From contig NZ_JADOET010000012.1 in assembly GCF_015645385.1 (NCBI RefSeq), forward strand, positions 46,160-110,159: a stretch of DNA of 64,000 nucleotides, written 5' to 3'. Both the position numbers and the translations under genes were made by a program. This DNA comes from Winogradskyella marina (GTDB lineage Bacteria > Bacteroidota > Bacteroidia > Flavobacteriales > Flavobacteriaceae). The first letter of the stretch is position 1. Every line of letters starts with the position of its first letter. The notes under the pieces are model-generated. The model was given only the letters and a program-made list of their open reading frames with translations. It did not search any database and was not told the origin of the DNA. Positions 1-9,697 of this stretch are shown here, piece after piece.

Positions 1-364
1 TGGGTTGTTTAATATCTGCCGTAACTTTTTCTAATGCTTTGGTATCTCCATCATAAAAAAGCTGCACACTTTCTGAGCCTTTATCTAACTTCTTGGTAAA
101 CGTTATTATAGCCGTACGTTTTTTTGTTTTGGCATGTGTATTAACAATACCTGATGCTTTGGTGTAAGCCCAATCTTTTCCGTTTATTTTACATAGAAAG
201 GTGCCTTTATTTGTTGATTCACTTTTGGTTGCTGTGTCTTTATTTGCAATTTCCACAGTTGCAGTTTCGGTTGTTTCGCTTTGTTCTAATGCATTGGTTT
301 CATTACTTTCTTTGCAAGATGTGAGCGTGATAATAAGTACTAATAATACTATGTATGGTTTCAT
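1..364 (-). CDS. lipoprotein, 3' part beyond window edge
   Basis: The reading frame starts at an ATG at 364 and runs off the left edge, so only the first 121 codons are visible. The N-terminus is a lipoprotein signal: a hydrophobic run ending in LTSC, with Cys17 as the lipidated residue. An acidic Thr/Glu-rich linker (about 18-52) follows, then a folded part beginning GTFLCKINGKDW, which resembles the small beta-rich periplasmic lipoprotein domains common in Flavobacteriaceae (DUF6252-like; a resemblance only). It lies 10 bp after the stop of the S74-domain gene on the same strand, so it is probably the last gene of that operon. Function unknown. Confidence 0.8.
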   Translation of the reverse strand, partial: MKPYIVLLVLIITLTSCKESNETNALEQSETTETATVEIANKDTATKSESTNKGTFLCKINGKDWAYTKASGIVNTHAKTKKRTAIITFTKKLDKGSESVQLFYDGDTKALEKVTADIKQP

Positions 365-374
365 GGTTTTGATT

Positions 375-1700
375 TTATTGGTTATTGGCTTCTATTTTTT
401 CAACACGCGATATGAGGTTGTTAAGGGTCGTTTTTAAAGAAGAATTGTCTGCTGACATGGTTTCTATTTGTGTGTTCTGTCCATCAATAATACCTTGTTG
501 CTCTTGCAACGCTTTTATTAATATGGGAATCAACTCTGTATAAGACAAGGTTATTAAGTCTGCTTCTTCTACATAATTTGTGATACTTGGAAAGATTTTT
601 TGTACTTCTTGGGAGATTAAACCTAGGTTACGTTTTGTATCCTTTTGGTCTTTCATTACGTAACTCACAGGATTGAGTTGCATCACTTTGTTGAGTGTGC
701 CGTTGTCTAAAGCAGTGATGTCTTTTTTGGTATGTCTATCTGAAATAGAAGAATAATTACCTGTAGATTCACTAAAAAACCCACGATAACTACCATTTCT
801 ATACATGGATAAACTTCCATTTGGTCGTGTTTCAAGGCGCCATGATGAGGTCGCGTCTGATATATGCTTTATTGTTAATGGTCCTCCTATATCCATTTCT
901 TCAGTAACATCTAAAGTGCCGTTTATACGTATTAAATTGGTATCAAATTCACCATAAATAAGTGGATTACTTGATTGACCATTATTTATATATAATTTAT
1001 TATCACCATTTGAAGGATTTGTACCTGCAGAATTACCTATAAACACATTATCGTTTCCTGTATTAGAGATTCCTGCACTGCGACCAATAGCTATGTTACC
1101 ATTTCCTATTAAATTAGATTGAAGTGCGCTAGGTCCAATAGCGACATTACCAACACCAGATGTATTGCTATACAGCGATAAGTACCCTAAACTTGTATTA
1201 AAATTACCACCATCATCATCAATTCCTGCACCATGACCAAGGAATATAGAATAACCATTTCCATCTGATTTTCCATCATTTAAATCGTTTACTCCTATGT
1301 GAATATTATTAACGTTCACTCTCTCGGCATATTTAGCATAAGGCACATACAAAAACGGCGTTGAACCCATGTCTACAAACGAAGTACCTCCTGTAATGTC
1401 AATTTCAACTCTTAAAGAAAAATTAATATAGTGCCAAGGAAGATTAGAAAAAATACCTGTTGGAGTTCCTTCGCCGATATTAATTATAACAATACCATTA
1501 TCATCGGTTGTAGTTGAATGAGTTTCTTGGTAATAATCGTTATTACTTTCGAAAATAGTAAACCGTAATGTTACATCTTGTTCAGCAAGCACATTGCCAA
1601 GATCGTCTTTAATAAGAGCTTTGTAATTAATGCCTTGTTGCGCAAAAGTTGAAACCGTTATCAATAATGATACGACTAATGTGATTATATTTTTTTTCAT
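375..1700 (-). CDS. secreted protein with S74 (tail-fibre) chaperone domain
   Basis: 441 residues. Signal peptide 1-21 (cleavage after TFAQ). Residues 22-120 form a conserved N-terminal module (GINYKALIKDDLGN, then IGEG around 75). Residues 165-245 hold repeats with NVAIG/NIAIG/NVFIG spacing, like the beta-roll head of trimeric adhesins. Residues 317-395 form a Peptidase_S74 intramolecular chaperone domain (SDR-x-x-K at 320-325, then LGLISQEV), and the end is a predicted coiled coil. In phage fibres this domain trimerises the protein and cleaves itself off; here it suggests a trimeric surface fibre. A near-copy lies 12 bp upstream. No T9SS sorting domain is visible. Confidence 0.85.
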   Translation of the reverse strand: MKKNIITLVVSLLITVSTFAQQGINYKALIKDDLGNVLAEQDVTLRFTIFESNNDYYQETHSTTTDDNGIVIINIGEGTPTGIFSNLPWHYINFSLRVEIDITGGTSFVDMGSTPFLYVPYAKYAERVNVNNIHIGVNDLNDGKSDGNGYSIFLGHGAGIDDDGGNFNTSLGYLSLYSNTSGVGNVAIGPSALQSNLIGNGNIAIGRSAGISNTGNDNVFIGNSAGTNPSNGDNKLYINNGQSSNPLIYGEFDTNLIRINGTLDVTEEMDIGGPLTIKHISDATSSWRLETRPNGSLSMYRNGSYRGFFSESTGNYSSISDRHTKKDITALDNGTLNKVMQLNPVSYVMKDQKDTKRNLGLISQEVQKIFPSITNYVEEADLITLSYTELIPILIKALQEQQGIIDGQNTQIETMSADNSSLKTTLNNLISRVEKIEANNQ

Positions 1701-1712
1701 GTTCTTGTCTTT

Positions 1713-3176
1713 TTAATTACTTGATTTTGACTCTATAAGGTTTAAGCGTGTTACTAAAGCTTCTATAGATTTATCCTGGGTAATATCTTTTTCTTTTAGC
1801 AATGAATTATCTGCTGTTATTGTTTCAATTAGATTGTTTTGCCCATCAATAATGCCTTGCTGCTCTTGTAATGCTTTTATGAGTACAGGAATAAGTTCCG
1901 TATAAGACAATGTGATTAAGTCTGCTTCTTCAACATAATTGGTAATACTTGGAAAGATTTTTTGAACTTCTTGGGAGATTAAACCTAGGTTACGTTTTGT
2001 ATCCTTTTGGTCTTTCATTACATAACTCACAGGATTAAGTTGCATCACTTTATTGAGGGTACCATTTTCTAAAGATGTGATGTCTTTTTTGGTACGTCTA
2101 TCAGAAATAGATGAATAATTACCTGTAGATTCACTAAAAAACCCACGATAACTACCATTTCTATACATGGATAAACTTCCATTTGGTCGTGTTTCAAGTC
2201 GCCATGTGGACGTAGCATCTGATGCGTTTTGAATTGTTAAAGGACCATCAACATGTCCGTTGATATTTAAATAATTAGTATCAGCATATTCTTTAGTGAT
2301 TAATGCTTTATCTCCAGCAGTATTTATTTGAGTTATGCTAAATGAAGGAGCAGTAATGGTTCCATTTTTTAAAATACGGAAAGCATCGCTATAACTTATA
2401 ATATTACCAGTTCTAAAGCCATTTCCAATCGAAAATAACTTATCGGTTTGAACCCATGAACTTGTACTATTTGGTGTTTGAGTTAAGTTATAGCTGCCTA
2501 TTGCTGTTTCTGCATAAGATTGGGCATTAGTCTTAACTCCTATTGTTGTGGAATTATCACCCATGGCACCATTCAAGCTTGCGTCAAAGGTTGAGTTATT
2601 ATAACTTAAATCTACAGCGTTTCTTCCTATATTTGCATAATAATCGGGATTGCTACCAGCTAATCGCCAGCCATAAATTGGGAGATTAGTGTCAGGGTCT
2701 ATGCTCTCTGAAATTTTTTCCAAACCCGAAGGAACGGTTATTGTTGGTTGATTGGTTAAATCGTTATAATCACCACTAAAAACATTATCAGCATGAATTG
2801 CCATTGGGACTTTTTTGAAATTAGATTCACCAAAATCTACAAATGTGCCATCTCTTTCTATATCTATTTCTGTGTTAAGTGTAATGTTAGGAAGCCAAAA
2901 ATTATTAGGAAAACTTCCTGTTATAATCTCACCTTCTCCTATAGTAACAATTGCAATACCATTACTATCTGTCGTGGTTGAATGACGTTCTTGATAGGAC
3001 GCAATAAAAACAGGTCCTTCGAGCGTTTGAACTGTGAATCGTATATCAATTTCTTGATTGCTTAAAACGTTCCCGTTTGTATCTTTTATTAGTGCTTTAT
3101 AATTAAAACCAGTTTGCGCATAACTTGAAATTGACATCAAACAAATAGCAAGCACTGCAAATAGTACCTTACTCAT
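1713..3176 (-). CDS. secreted protein with S74 chaperone domain (paralogue)
   Basis: I place the start at the ATG at 3176 because the protein then begins with a clean signal peptide (MSKVLFAVLAICLMSISSYA); an in-frame ATG at 3218 would add 14 charged residues. The protein has the same N-terminal module (NYKALIKD, YQERHSTTTD) and the same C-terminal S74 domain and coiled coil as its downstream neighbour. The middle is unrelated: a region with head-like motifs and no NVAIG repeats. The last ~150 codons are nearly identical in DNA sequence to the neighbour, pointing to recent duplication or gene conversion. Function beyond a probable trimeric surface protein is unknown. Confidence 0.83.
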   Translation of the reverse strand: MSKVLFAVLAICLMSISSYAQTGFNYKALIKDTNGNVLSNQEIDIRFTVQTLEGPVFIASYQERHSTTTDSNGIAIVTIGEGEIITGSFPNNFWLPNITLNTEIDIERDGTFVDFGESNFKKVPMAIHADNVFSGDYNDLTNQPTITVPSGLEKISESIDPDTNLPIYGWRLAGSNPDYYANIGRNAVDLSYNNSTFDASLNGAMGDNSTTIGVKTNAQSYAETAIGSYNLTQTPNSTSSWVQTDKLFSIGNGFRTGNIISYSDAFRILKNGTITAPSFSITQINTAGDKALITKEYADTNYLNINGHVDGPLTIQNASDATSTWRLETRPNGSLSMYRNGSYRGFFSESTGNYSSISDRRTKKDITSLENGTLNKVMQLNPVSYVMKDQKDTKRNLGLISQEVQKIFPSITNYVEEADLITLSYTELIPVLIKALQEQQGIIDGQNNLIETITADNSLLKEKDITQDKSIEALVTRLNLIESKSSN

Positions 3177-3222
3177 TTTTAGATATTTTCTTTGGAAGTT
3201 GTGAATCTGTAATTTCATAATA

Positions 3223-3375
3223 CTATTTTTTAAAAGTGGTTGTTTTTATGACTTTGTTTTTATGCGTTATTTTTAAAATATAGGTGCCTTTTTTTAAATG
3301 ATTGACATTAAGATAAATACGACACTCAGGAAACTGATCTATTTCACCTTTAATGCTGTTTATTTTTTTAACCAT
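3223..3375 (-). CDS. small protein, 50 aa, resembling the end of a sorting domain
   Basis: An ATG at 3375 opens a 50-codon frame ending in TAG just before the S74 gene. It encodes a basic protein whose second half (YLNVNHLKKGTYILKI, then a Lys/Thr-rich end) has the pattern of the last strands of a T9SS type A sorting domain: G-x-Y-x-L-x-I, then a basic tail. The frame stays open upstream to a TAA around 3440 but without another ATG. It may be a genuine small gene heading the operon or the stub of a deleted secreted protein. Codon use looks like its neighbours. Confidence 0.45.
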   Translation of the reverse strand: MVKKINSIKGEIDQFPECRIYLNVNHLKKGTYILKITHKNKVIKTTTFKK

Positions 3376-3695
3376 TGCAACGATTTTACTACTGTAAGGA
3401 AGAAGTATGTCATAAATGTAAAATGTAAAACATGAGACAGTTATTACTTATGTAACAATTGTTATGACTATTGTAACACGCTAGTAATATCAAGGCTTAC
3501 AAGAGGTTTTAAAGTGAAATTATTTAGGATTAGTTTGATAAACAAATGAAGATCACTTACTTAAACAAGCTCAAAACGAGTCGCTTTTATCCCGATACCT
3601 ATTGGAAAAGAACCAAGGCTACAACATGGAGATGCCTACTGTAATTTTATGAAATAAAATCATTGTAATTAAAATTGATTTCGGTGAGGTTTGAA
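3376..3695. other. intergenic region with 12-bp palindrome
   Basis: No convincing gene. It holds a perfect 12-bp palindrome (TAACAATTGTTA, 3453-3464) within TATGTAACAA (3449-3458). The same 10-mer recurs upstream of the gene at 9494 and of the gene at 14352. The region separates the S74 operon from the 3' end of the hybrid kinase gene and probably carries the S74 operon promoter. A short plus-strand open stretch (3542-3652) is not convincing. Confidence 0.5.
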
Positions 3696-6542
3696 TCAAC
3701 TTTGTTTTGCAAACTCAGATGGTGTGCAGTTATAGCTTTCTTTAAAGCATTTTGTAAAATATGAATGATCATTAAACCCTACAGAATAGCCGACTTGAGA
3801 TACATTAATCTCAGACGTTTTTAATAAATTGGCTGCCAGTTTTAGACGTTGCGAACGAATAAATTCGGATGCTGTTAGACCTGTTAATGCTTTTAATTTT
3901 CTGTGCAATTGCATACGGCTCATCCCAACGGCATCTGAAAATTCTGTAACATTAAAGGACGGTTCAATTAGGTTTCGTTCTAAAACAACCTCTACTTTGT
4001 TAAGGAATTTTTCGTCTAAATTGGTAACTGATAAATCTTTGGGTAGCAATACCAATTCTTGGCTATACCGTAATTGTAATTGTCGTCTAGACGCAATTAG
4101 CTTTTCAACCTTAAGGGCTAATAATTTTTTGTTAAATGGTTTGGTAATATAATCATCCGCACCGCTATCAACACCTTTAAATTTACTTTCTACTCCTGCT
4201 TTAGCTGTGAGTAATATAATAGGAATGTGGGCCGTTCGTTCATCATTTTTCAATTCTTCTGTTAGAGAAATGCCATCTTTTTTTGGCATCATAACATCAG
4301 AAATAATAAGGTCTGGAATCTGCTCTAAAGCCAAATCTACTCCAATTTTCCCATTAGGAGCCGAAATAATATTATAGTGCTCTTCAAAAATTTGAATCAA
4401 TAACTGTCTTAAGTCATCATTATCTTCAACGATTAATACGATTGGTAAGTAACTATCCGCAATAACTTCTTCATCTTCAAGTGTTGGGTTGAGGTAAACT
4501 GGTACTTCTGTTTCAACCTTCGTATTAGACGTTACTGTAATAACATCCTTTTTAAAGCTTTTTCTATCCACAGAAAGACGAAGTTGAAAGGACGTTTCTT
4601 TATCTACTTCACTTTTAACTTCAATTTTACCATGATGTAAGGCAACAAGTTCCTTTACCAAGGCTAAACCGATTCCGGAACCTTGATTTTGTGCATTGGT
4701 TTGGTAAAACCGTTCGAAAATATTGTTGCGTTCAAAAGGTGTTAGACCTCTACCTGAGTTTGTAACGTTTAAAAATAGTTCTTCATTTTCTATATAAGCT
4801 TCACACACAATTGTACCATTAGTCGGTGTGTATTTTAAAGCATTAGACAATAAATTAATGCTTATTTTTTCAATGACATCTTTATCAAACCAAACCGCAT
4901 CTTCTGCTTGTGCAATAACAATTGTATATATTATATTCTTTTGTTTAGCAGCATAAGAAAAGGATTCACTTAAACCCGAAATAAATTGAAGCACATTACC
5001 GCGTTGCAATTGTAATTTTAAATGCCCTTCATCAATTTTAGAAAGATCTAGTAATTGGTTAACAAGTTCTAAAAGGCGTTCGGAATTTTGTTTAGCTACT
5101 GTAAATTGTTGACGCTTTTTGTCTGAGATTGAAGCATCAGCCAAGGTGTCCTCAATAGGACTTGCTATTAGTGTTAATGGTGTACGAAACTCATGCGAAA
5201 TATTCGTAAAAAAATTAGTTTTGAGCGCATCTAACTCTCGCAACTTGGTGTTGGTTTTTTTTCGATTACGAAAAAGTAGGTATAAAAATAATCCAGCAAT
5301 CGTAGTAATACCAACCACGCTAAGTAATATAATTTTTTGATTCTTGCTGCGTTGTTCAATTATTTCTTTTTCAGATTTTAGCAAACTGATTTCTTGTTCC
5401 TTTTTATTGGTTTGGTATGCCGTTTCAAGTTCAGATACATTTTTCTTATTAAATTCCGTTTGAATTATAGTAAGATGTTGCCTTGCTTTTTCTGAAGCCT
5501 TAAACGCTGCTTCAAAATTTCCAAGATTAAAATAAACACTTGCTAAAACATCTTGAATTGCATACTTATTATCTTCACGCACAAAGAAAGCGTTCTCCAT
5601 TAATTTTTGAGATGTATTGAGGTGCTGCAATGCTGTTTTTGGATCACCATTATTATTATAAAATTCTGCAACTTTATAATTAGAAATGGCTTGCCTTAAC
5701 GTATCTGTTGTTTTAGTAATAGCTATTAATTCTTTCTTAAAATAATGTAATGCAGAATCCTTTTGGTTTTCTCTATCATATAGGTTCGCCAACCCATTAT
5801 AAATAAGCGATTTTCTAAGATGGTTATCATTAGATATCGTATTCTCTAATGCCATTTGGTAGTTGGCAATTGCTTTTTCAGGCTGATTTCTTTGTGTGTA
5901 TATATAGGCCTTTTTTTCATAAAGAATAGCGGCTGGTACATTGAGTGCATGCGCATTATAAAAATTAATACTGTCTTTGCTTAATTCTAAACCATCCTTT
6001 ACAATATTAAGTCCATCAGTAATATTCTTACTCATTTGAGGAAAAAAACTAGTATCATTTTCTGTACGTGAATCATATAACACGTTAATAATACTAACCT
6101 TAGTCATTGCTGCTAAAAATTTATGATCTTGCCGGACTTCTAAAAGCGAATCTAACTTTAAGAAATGTACTAATGCACGTTCATCTTTGGTTCTGTGATA
6201 ATACAATGCACCTCTGTTATGGTACATATATTCTAAAGCCTTCCATTGCTTATTCTTAATAGCGAGTGGTTCGGACTCATCTATATATGACAAGGCCTTG
6301 TCTAAGTCGGGTTCATAAGTACTCAGAATCCCAACAATGTCTACTTGTAAAGAATCTGCTTTAAGGCGTTTTGCTAAATTATAGCTGATTTTTGCATAAT
6401 AATATGAGCTATCATGTTGTCCTTCGTCACTTAAATCTTTAGACTTTTTAATAAGATTTTTTAAAGAATCTATTTGCTTTGGATTTTGTCCAAAGCAAAA
6501 AAAGGGCATTAAAAAGAAAACTACTATGTATCTTAAATTCAT
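3696..6542 (-). CDS. hybrid two-component regulator: TPR sensor, kinase, receiver, AraC output
   Basis: 948 residues. Signal peptide 1-19, TPR-like helical repeats about 40-365 outside the membrane, a coiled coil 366-400, and one transmembrane helix 402-424. The HisKA domain has the phospho-acceptor H450 (NISHEFRTPL), and the HATPase domain has an N-box at 563-567 and GSGIG at 621-625. The receiver 701-815 has acidic E706/D707, phosphorylated D749, T779 and K801. An AraC-type double helix-turn-helix occupies 845-945. This is the HTCS architecture of Bacteroidota but with TPRs in place of the usual beta-propeller/Y_Y_Y sensor, so the ligand cannot be guessed. The neighbouring 966-aa gene is a paralogue. 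Confidence 0.93.
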   Translation of the reverse strand: MNLRYIVVFFLMPFFCFGQNPKQIDSLKNLIKKSKDLSDEGQHDSSYYYAKISYNLAKRLKADSLQVDIVGILSTYEPDLDKALSYIDESEPLAIKNKQWKALEYMYHNRGALYYHRTKDERALVHFLKLDSLLEVRQDHKFLAAMTKVSIINVLYDSRTENDTSFFPQMSKNITDGLNIVKDGLELSKDSINFYNAHALNVPAAILYEKKAYIYTQRNQPEKAIANYQMALENTISNDNHLRKSLIYNGLANLYDRENQKDSALHYFKKELIAITKTTDTLRQAISNYKVAEFYNNNGDPKTALQHLNTSQKLMENAFFVREDNKYAIQDVLASVYFNLGNFEAAFKASEKARQHLTIIQTEFNKKNVSELETAYQTNKKEQEISLLKSEKEIIEQRSKNQKIILLSVVGITTIAGLFLYLLFRNRKKTNTKLRELDALKTNFFTNISHEFRTPLTLIASPIEDTLADASISDKKRQQFTVAKQNSERLLELVNQLLDLSKIDEGHLKLQLQRGNVLQFISGLSESFSYAAKQKNIIYTIVIAQAEDAVWFDKDVIEKISINLLSNALKYTPTNGTIVCEAYIENEELFLNVTNSGRGLTPFERNNIFERFYQTNAQNQGSGIGLALVKELVALHHGKIEVKSEVDKETSFQLRLSVDRKSFKKDVITVTSNTKVETEVPVYLNPTLEDEEVIADSYLPIVLIVEDNDDLRQLLIQIFEEHYNIISAPNGKIGVDLALEQIPDLIISDVMMPKKDGISLTEELKNDERTAHIPIILLTAKAGVESKFKGVDSGADDYITKPFNKKLLALKVEKLIASRRQLQLRYSQELVLLPKDLSVTNLDEKFLNKVEVVLERNLIEPSFNVTEFSDAVGMSRMQLHRKLKALTGLTASEFIRSQRLKLAANLLKTSEINVSQVGYSVGFNDHSYFTKCFKESYNCTPSEFAKQS

Positions 6543-6593
6543 ACAATTAACTAATGACCTTTTAAAGATAAGTCAATATTATGAATATGTACG

Positions 6594-9494
6594 TTAAGAA
6601 TGCTTATTTGCGTATTCCGTAGGGCTGCAACCATAGAGTTCTTTAAAACATTTGGCGAAATAAGAATGGTCATTAAAACCTACAGAATACCCAACTTGTG
6701 ACATATTAATATCAGAAGATTTTAAAAATTCCGTAGCTAATTTTAGACGTTGCGAACGAATAAATTCAGAGGCAGAAAGACCAGTTAAGGCTTTTATTTT
6801 GCGATGTAATTGCATACGGCTCATTCCAACCGCTTCTGAAAATTCTGTCACATTGAAAGACGGATCAATAAGACTGTCGTTTAAAGTTAGCTGTACTTTT
6901 TCAAGAAATTGTTCATCTAAATTAGTGAACGCAACATCTTTTGGCAGCAATACCAATTCCTGACTGTAACGTGCTTGGAGTTGTCGTCTAGATTCAATTA
7001 GCTTTTCAACCTTTAAGGCTAGTAATTTTTTATCAAATGGCTTGGTGATATAATCATCTGCACCTGTATCTATGCCTTTAAACTGACTTTCTACCTCTGC
7101 TTTTGCTGTGAGTAAAACAATAGGAATATGTGCCGAACGTTCATCTGTTTTTAACTCTTCAGTTAATGTAATTCCATCTTTTTCGGGCATCATAATATCC
7201 GAAATCACAAGATCTGGAATGTGCTCTAAAGCTAACTCAACACCTATTTGTCCATTAGAAGCTGTAAGCACGTTGTAATTACTTTCAAAGGATTGTTTTA
7301 ATAAATTTCTTAAATCGTCGTTGTCTTCTACAATCAATAAAATTGGTAAATCACTATCTTGAAATTCGTCATCGTCTTCCATCGAAACGCTAACGAAAGA
7401 TGGGATGCTATTCTCAATTTCATTATGAGATGTCACTAATGTAGTGTCTTTTTTAAAGCTGTTTTTATCTATGGATAACGTAAGGCTAAATGACGTTTCT
7501 TCATTAGCCACGCTGTGCACCTCAATAGTTCCATTATGTAAATCAACTAATTCTTTAACCAACGACAAACCAATTCCGGAACCTTGATTTTGTTCGTTAG
7601 TTTGGTAAAAACGTTCAAAAATATTTTTTAATTCATAGGATGTTAAGCCTTTTCCTGAGTTTGTTACCGTTAAGAATAATCTTTTATTTTCCAAATGTGC
7701 TCTACACGACACCATCCCATTATGAGGTGTATATTTTAAAGCATTAGACAATAAGTTAATGGTTATCTTTTCTACGACGTCTTTATCGTACCAAACTGCT
7801 GCTTTACTTTGACTAACATCAATTTGATAGGCAATATTTTTCTGTTCTGCATAATAAGAAAACGAATGACTTAAAGCAGAAATAAGCTGCAATACATTGC
7901 CTTTTTGAAGATGTAATTTTAAATGACCTGCATCAATTTTAGACAAATCTAATATCTGATTTACCAGTTCTAGCAATCGTTCAGAATTTTGCTTTGCAAC
8001 AGTAAATTGATATCGTTTTTTATCCGATATCGTCTCGTCTGAAAGCATATCCTCAATAGGACTTGAAATCAATGTCAATGGTGTACGAAACTCATGAGAA
8101 ATATTGGTGAAAAAGTTGGACTTGAGTGCGTCCAGTTCTTTTAATTTTGTGTTTGTTTTTTGACGATTACGATAGAGAAAAAACATAAACAATCCGGCAA
8201 TTGTAGTTATACCGATGCCACCTAGCATTACATTTTGTTGATTTTTTTTCTGTTGTTCTACAATTTCATTTTGTGATTTTAATAAGGCTATTTCTTGCTC
8301 TTTTTTTTCGGTTTGGTATTTGGCTTCAAGTTCAAATGTTTTTTCTTTTATACTCTTTTCATCAACTTTTTTTTGAATATCGATATAATTATCGTAAGCC
8401 TCCAACGCCAAAGATAAATCGTTATTTTTTCTATAAACTTCAATTAACTTCTCTGTTATTTGAAGCTCTTTGCTAAAATCATTTATTGCCTTACACTCTT
8501 TTATCGCAGATTTAAAATAGTCAATAGCTTTTTGAAATTGATTTATGTTAACATAAAAATCACCAAGATAAACTAGTCCTCGTATTTGGTAGAATCTGTT
8601 TTTAGAATTTACTGCAAGATCATAATATAATTTATAGTCTTTTTCTGCATCCTTAATTCTATTCATCTTAACCAACAAAAATCCTCTTACAATAACACCA
8701 TATGAATAGGAGTTGACTTCTGGTGCATGCTTCTGGTGGTAATCAACTGACTCGTTTAGTAGTATTAAAGCATTATCATAATTGCCTAATGCTGTTTCTA
8801 CTTGAGAAATAGCAATATTCACTTCTTGAACACCAAATGTATTATTTAGTTCTTTATATAATGTTTTAGCGGTATTAAAATACTCTAAAGCAGTTTCATC
8901 ACCATGAGTTTTACGGACACAGAAACCTAAGTAGTTATTAACTTGTGCTCTCTTTTTAGATATTACAAATTTTGGAGATTTCTCAAAAATAGAATCTGCT
9001 GTAGTATAACTTTTAAATGCATTACTATAATCATACTTCTGTAACCACATATTTCCAATAGACATATGACTTCTTCCTGTTAAATCAATTCTATTACTAA
9101 AATTTATACTTTTGTTAAAATAAACCAACGCAGAATCATATATACCACTCTTTGTATACTCTAAACCAATTAATTCGTGTAAATAATAATTATAAATGCT
9201 TGAAGTGCTTAAATCTTTTATGCCTTTTTTATATTGAGAAATCGTTGAATCTGTATTGTATTTCCTTTTTTTCCAATTTCCAATTTTGGAATGTATCAGA
9301 AATATCCCGTAATTAAATTTATTCTCCTTAGACAGTGCTAGAATTTTTTCAAACTTTTCGAGTTGTAGGATCGTATCTGATTCTTTATCTGCAGCTTCTA
9401 TAAGGGTAGTAATATGTAATGAGTCAGACACTTTAATTTGTGCAAACGAATAAAAGCTAAATACTAACGAAAAAAGAAAATTGAGACATTTCAT
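6594..9494 (-). CDS. hybrid two-component regulator: TPR sensor, kinase, receiver, AraC output (paralogue)
   Basis: 966 residues with the same order as the downstream paralogue: signal peptide 1-19, TPR-like repeats about 40-375, coiled coil, membrane helix 421-442, HisKA with H467, HATPase with N584 and GSGIG, receiver with D766 and K818, and AraC-type HTH about 865-962. The kinase-to-HTH part is highly similar between the two, while the periplasmic TPR part has diverged, as expected for duplicated sensors that read different signals. The gap to the next gene is 51 bp. An inverted repeat ATGTAAC-N7-GTTACAT at 9565-9585 lies about 70-90 bp upstream of the start and may be an operator. Confidence 0.93.
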   Translation of the reverse strand: MKCLNFLFSLVFSFYSFAQIKVSDSLHITTLIEAADKESDTILQLEKFEKILALSKENKFNYGIFLIHSKIGNWKKRKYNTDSTISQYKKGIKDLSTSSIYNYYLHELIGLEYTKSGIYDSALVYFNKSINFSNRIDLTGRSHMSIGNMWLQKYDYSNAFKSYTTADSIFEKSPKFVISKKRAQVNNYLGFCVRKTHGDETALEYFNTAKTLYKELNNTFGVQEVNIAISQVETALGNYDNALILLNESVDYHQKHAPEVNSYSYGVIVRGFLLVKMNRIKDAEKDYKLYYDLAVNSKNRFYQIRGLVYLGDFYVNINQFQKAIDYFKSAIKECKAINDFSKELQITEKLIEVYRKNNDLSLALEAYDNYIDIQKKVDEKSIKEKTFELEAKYQTEKKEQEIALLKSQNEIVEQQKKNQQNVMLGGIGITTIAGLFMFFLYRNRQKTNTKLKELDALKSNFFTNISHEFRTPLTLISSPIEDMLSDETISDKKRYQFTVAKQNSERLLELVNQILDLSKIDAGHLKLHLQKGNVLQLISALSHSFSYYAEQKNIAYQIDVSQSKAAVWYDKDVVEKITINLLSNALKYTPHNGMVSCRAHLENKRLFLTVTNSGKGLTSYELKNIFERFYQTNEQNQGSGIGLSLVKELVDLHNGTIEVHSVANEETSFSLTLSIDKNSFKKDTTLVTSHNEIENSIPSFVSVSMEDDDEFQDSDLPILLIVEDNDDLRNLLKQSFESNYNVLTASNGQIGVELALEHIPDLVISDIMMPEKDGITLTEELKTDERSAHIPIVLLTAKAEVESQFKGIDTGADDYITKPFDKKLLALKVEKLIESRRQLQARYSQELVLLPKDVAFTNLDEQFLEKVQLTLNDSLIDPSFNVTEFSEAVGMSRMQLHRKIKALTGLSASEFIRSQRLKLATEFLKSSDINMSQVGYSVGFNDHSYFAKCFKELYGCSPTEYANKHS

Positions 9495-9564
9495 AAGACT
9501 GATGAGAAGTTAGTTCATAAACTTACACAATATTATGAAAATCAACCGATTACAACTACAACAT

Positions 9565-9585
9565 ATGTAACAAAATAGGTTACAT
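9565..9585. promoter_or_regulatory. inverted repeat upstream of hybrid regulator gene
   Basis: ATGTAAC (9565-9571) and its exact complement GTTACAT (9579-9585) are separated by 7 bp in the gap between the hybrid kinase and the aminotransferase, both on the minus strand. It could be an autoregulatory operator. Assignment to a regulator is inference only. Confidence 0.35.
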
Positions 9586-9697
9586 ACCTTATAATCCTGC
9601 TATTCTCGTTAAAAAAATGGAAAATATAATGGTGATAAATCAAACCGAAGTCTGTATTTATCACACAACAATAGAACTAGTGAAGTGCCCTTAAAAT

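Noticed and set aside
201..437. Plus-strand hydrophobic frame at the left edge
   Set aside because: It lies opposite the lipoprotein gene start and the end of the S74 gene; the minus-strand reading has a lipobox and a sensible protein.
3542..3652. Short plus-strand coding remnant
   Set aside because: Thirty-six open codons look somewhat protein-like (LLSRYLLEKNQGYNMEMP) but there is no start codon and no recognisable family; chance is not excluded.
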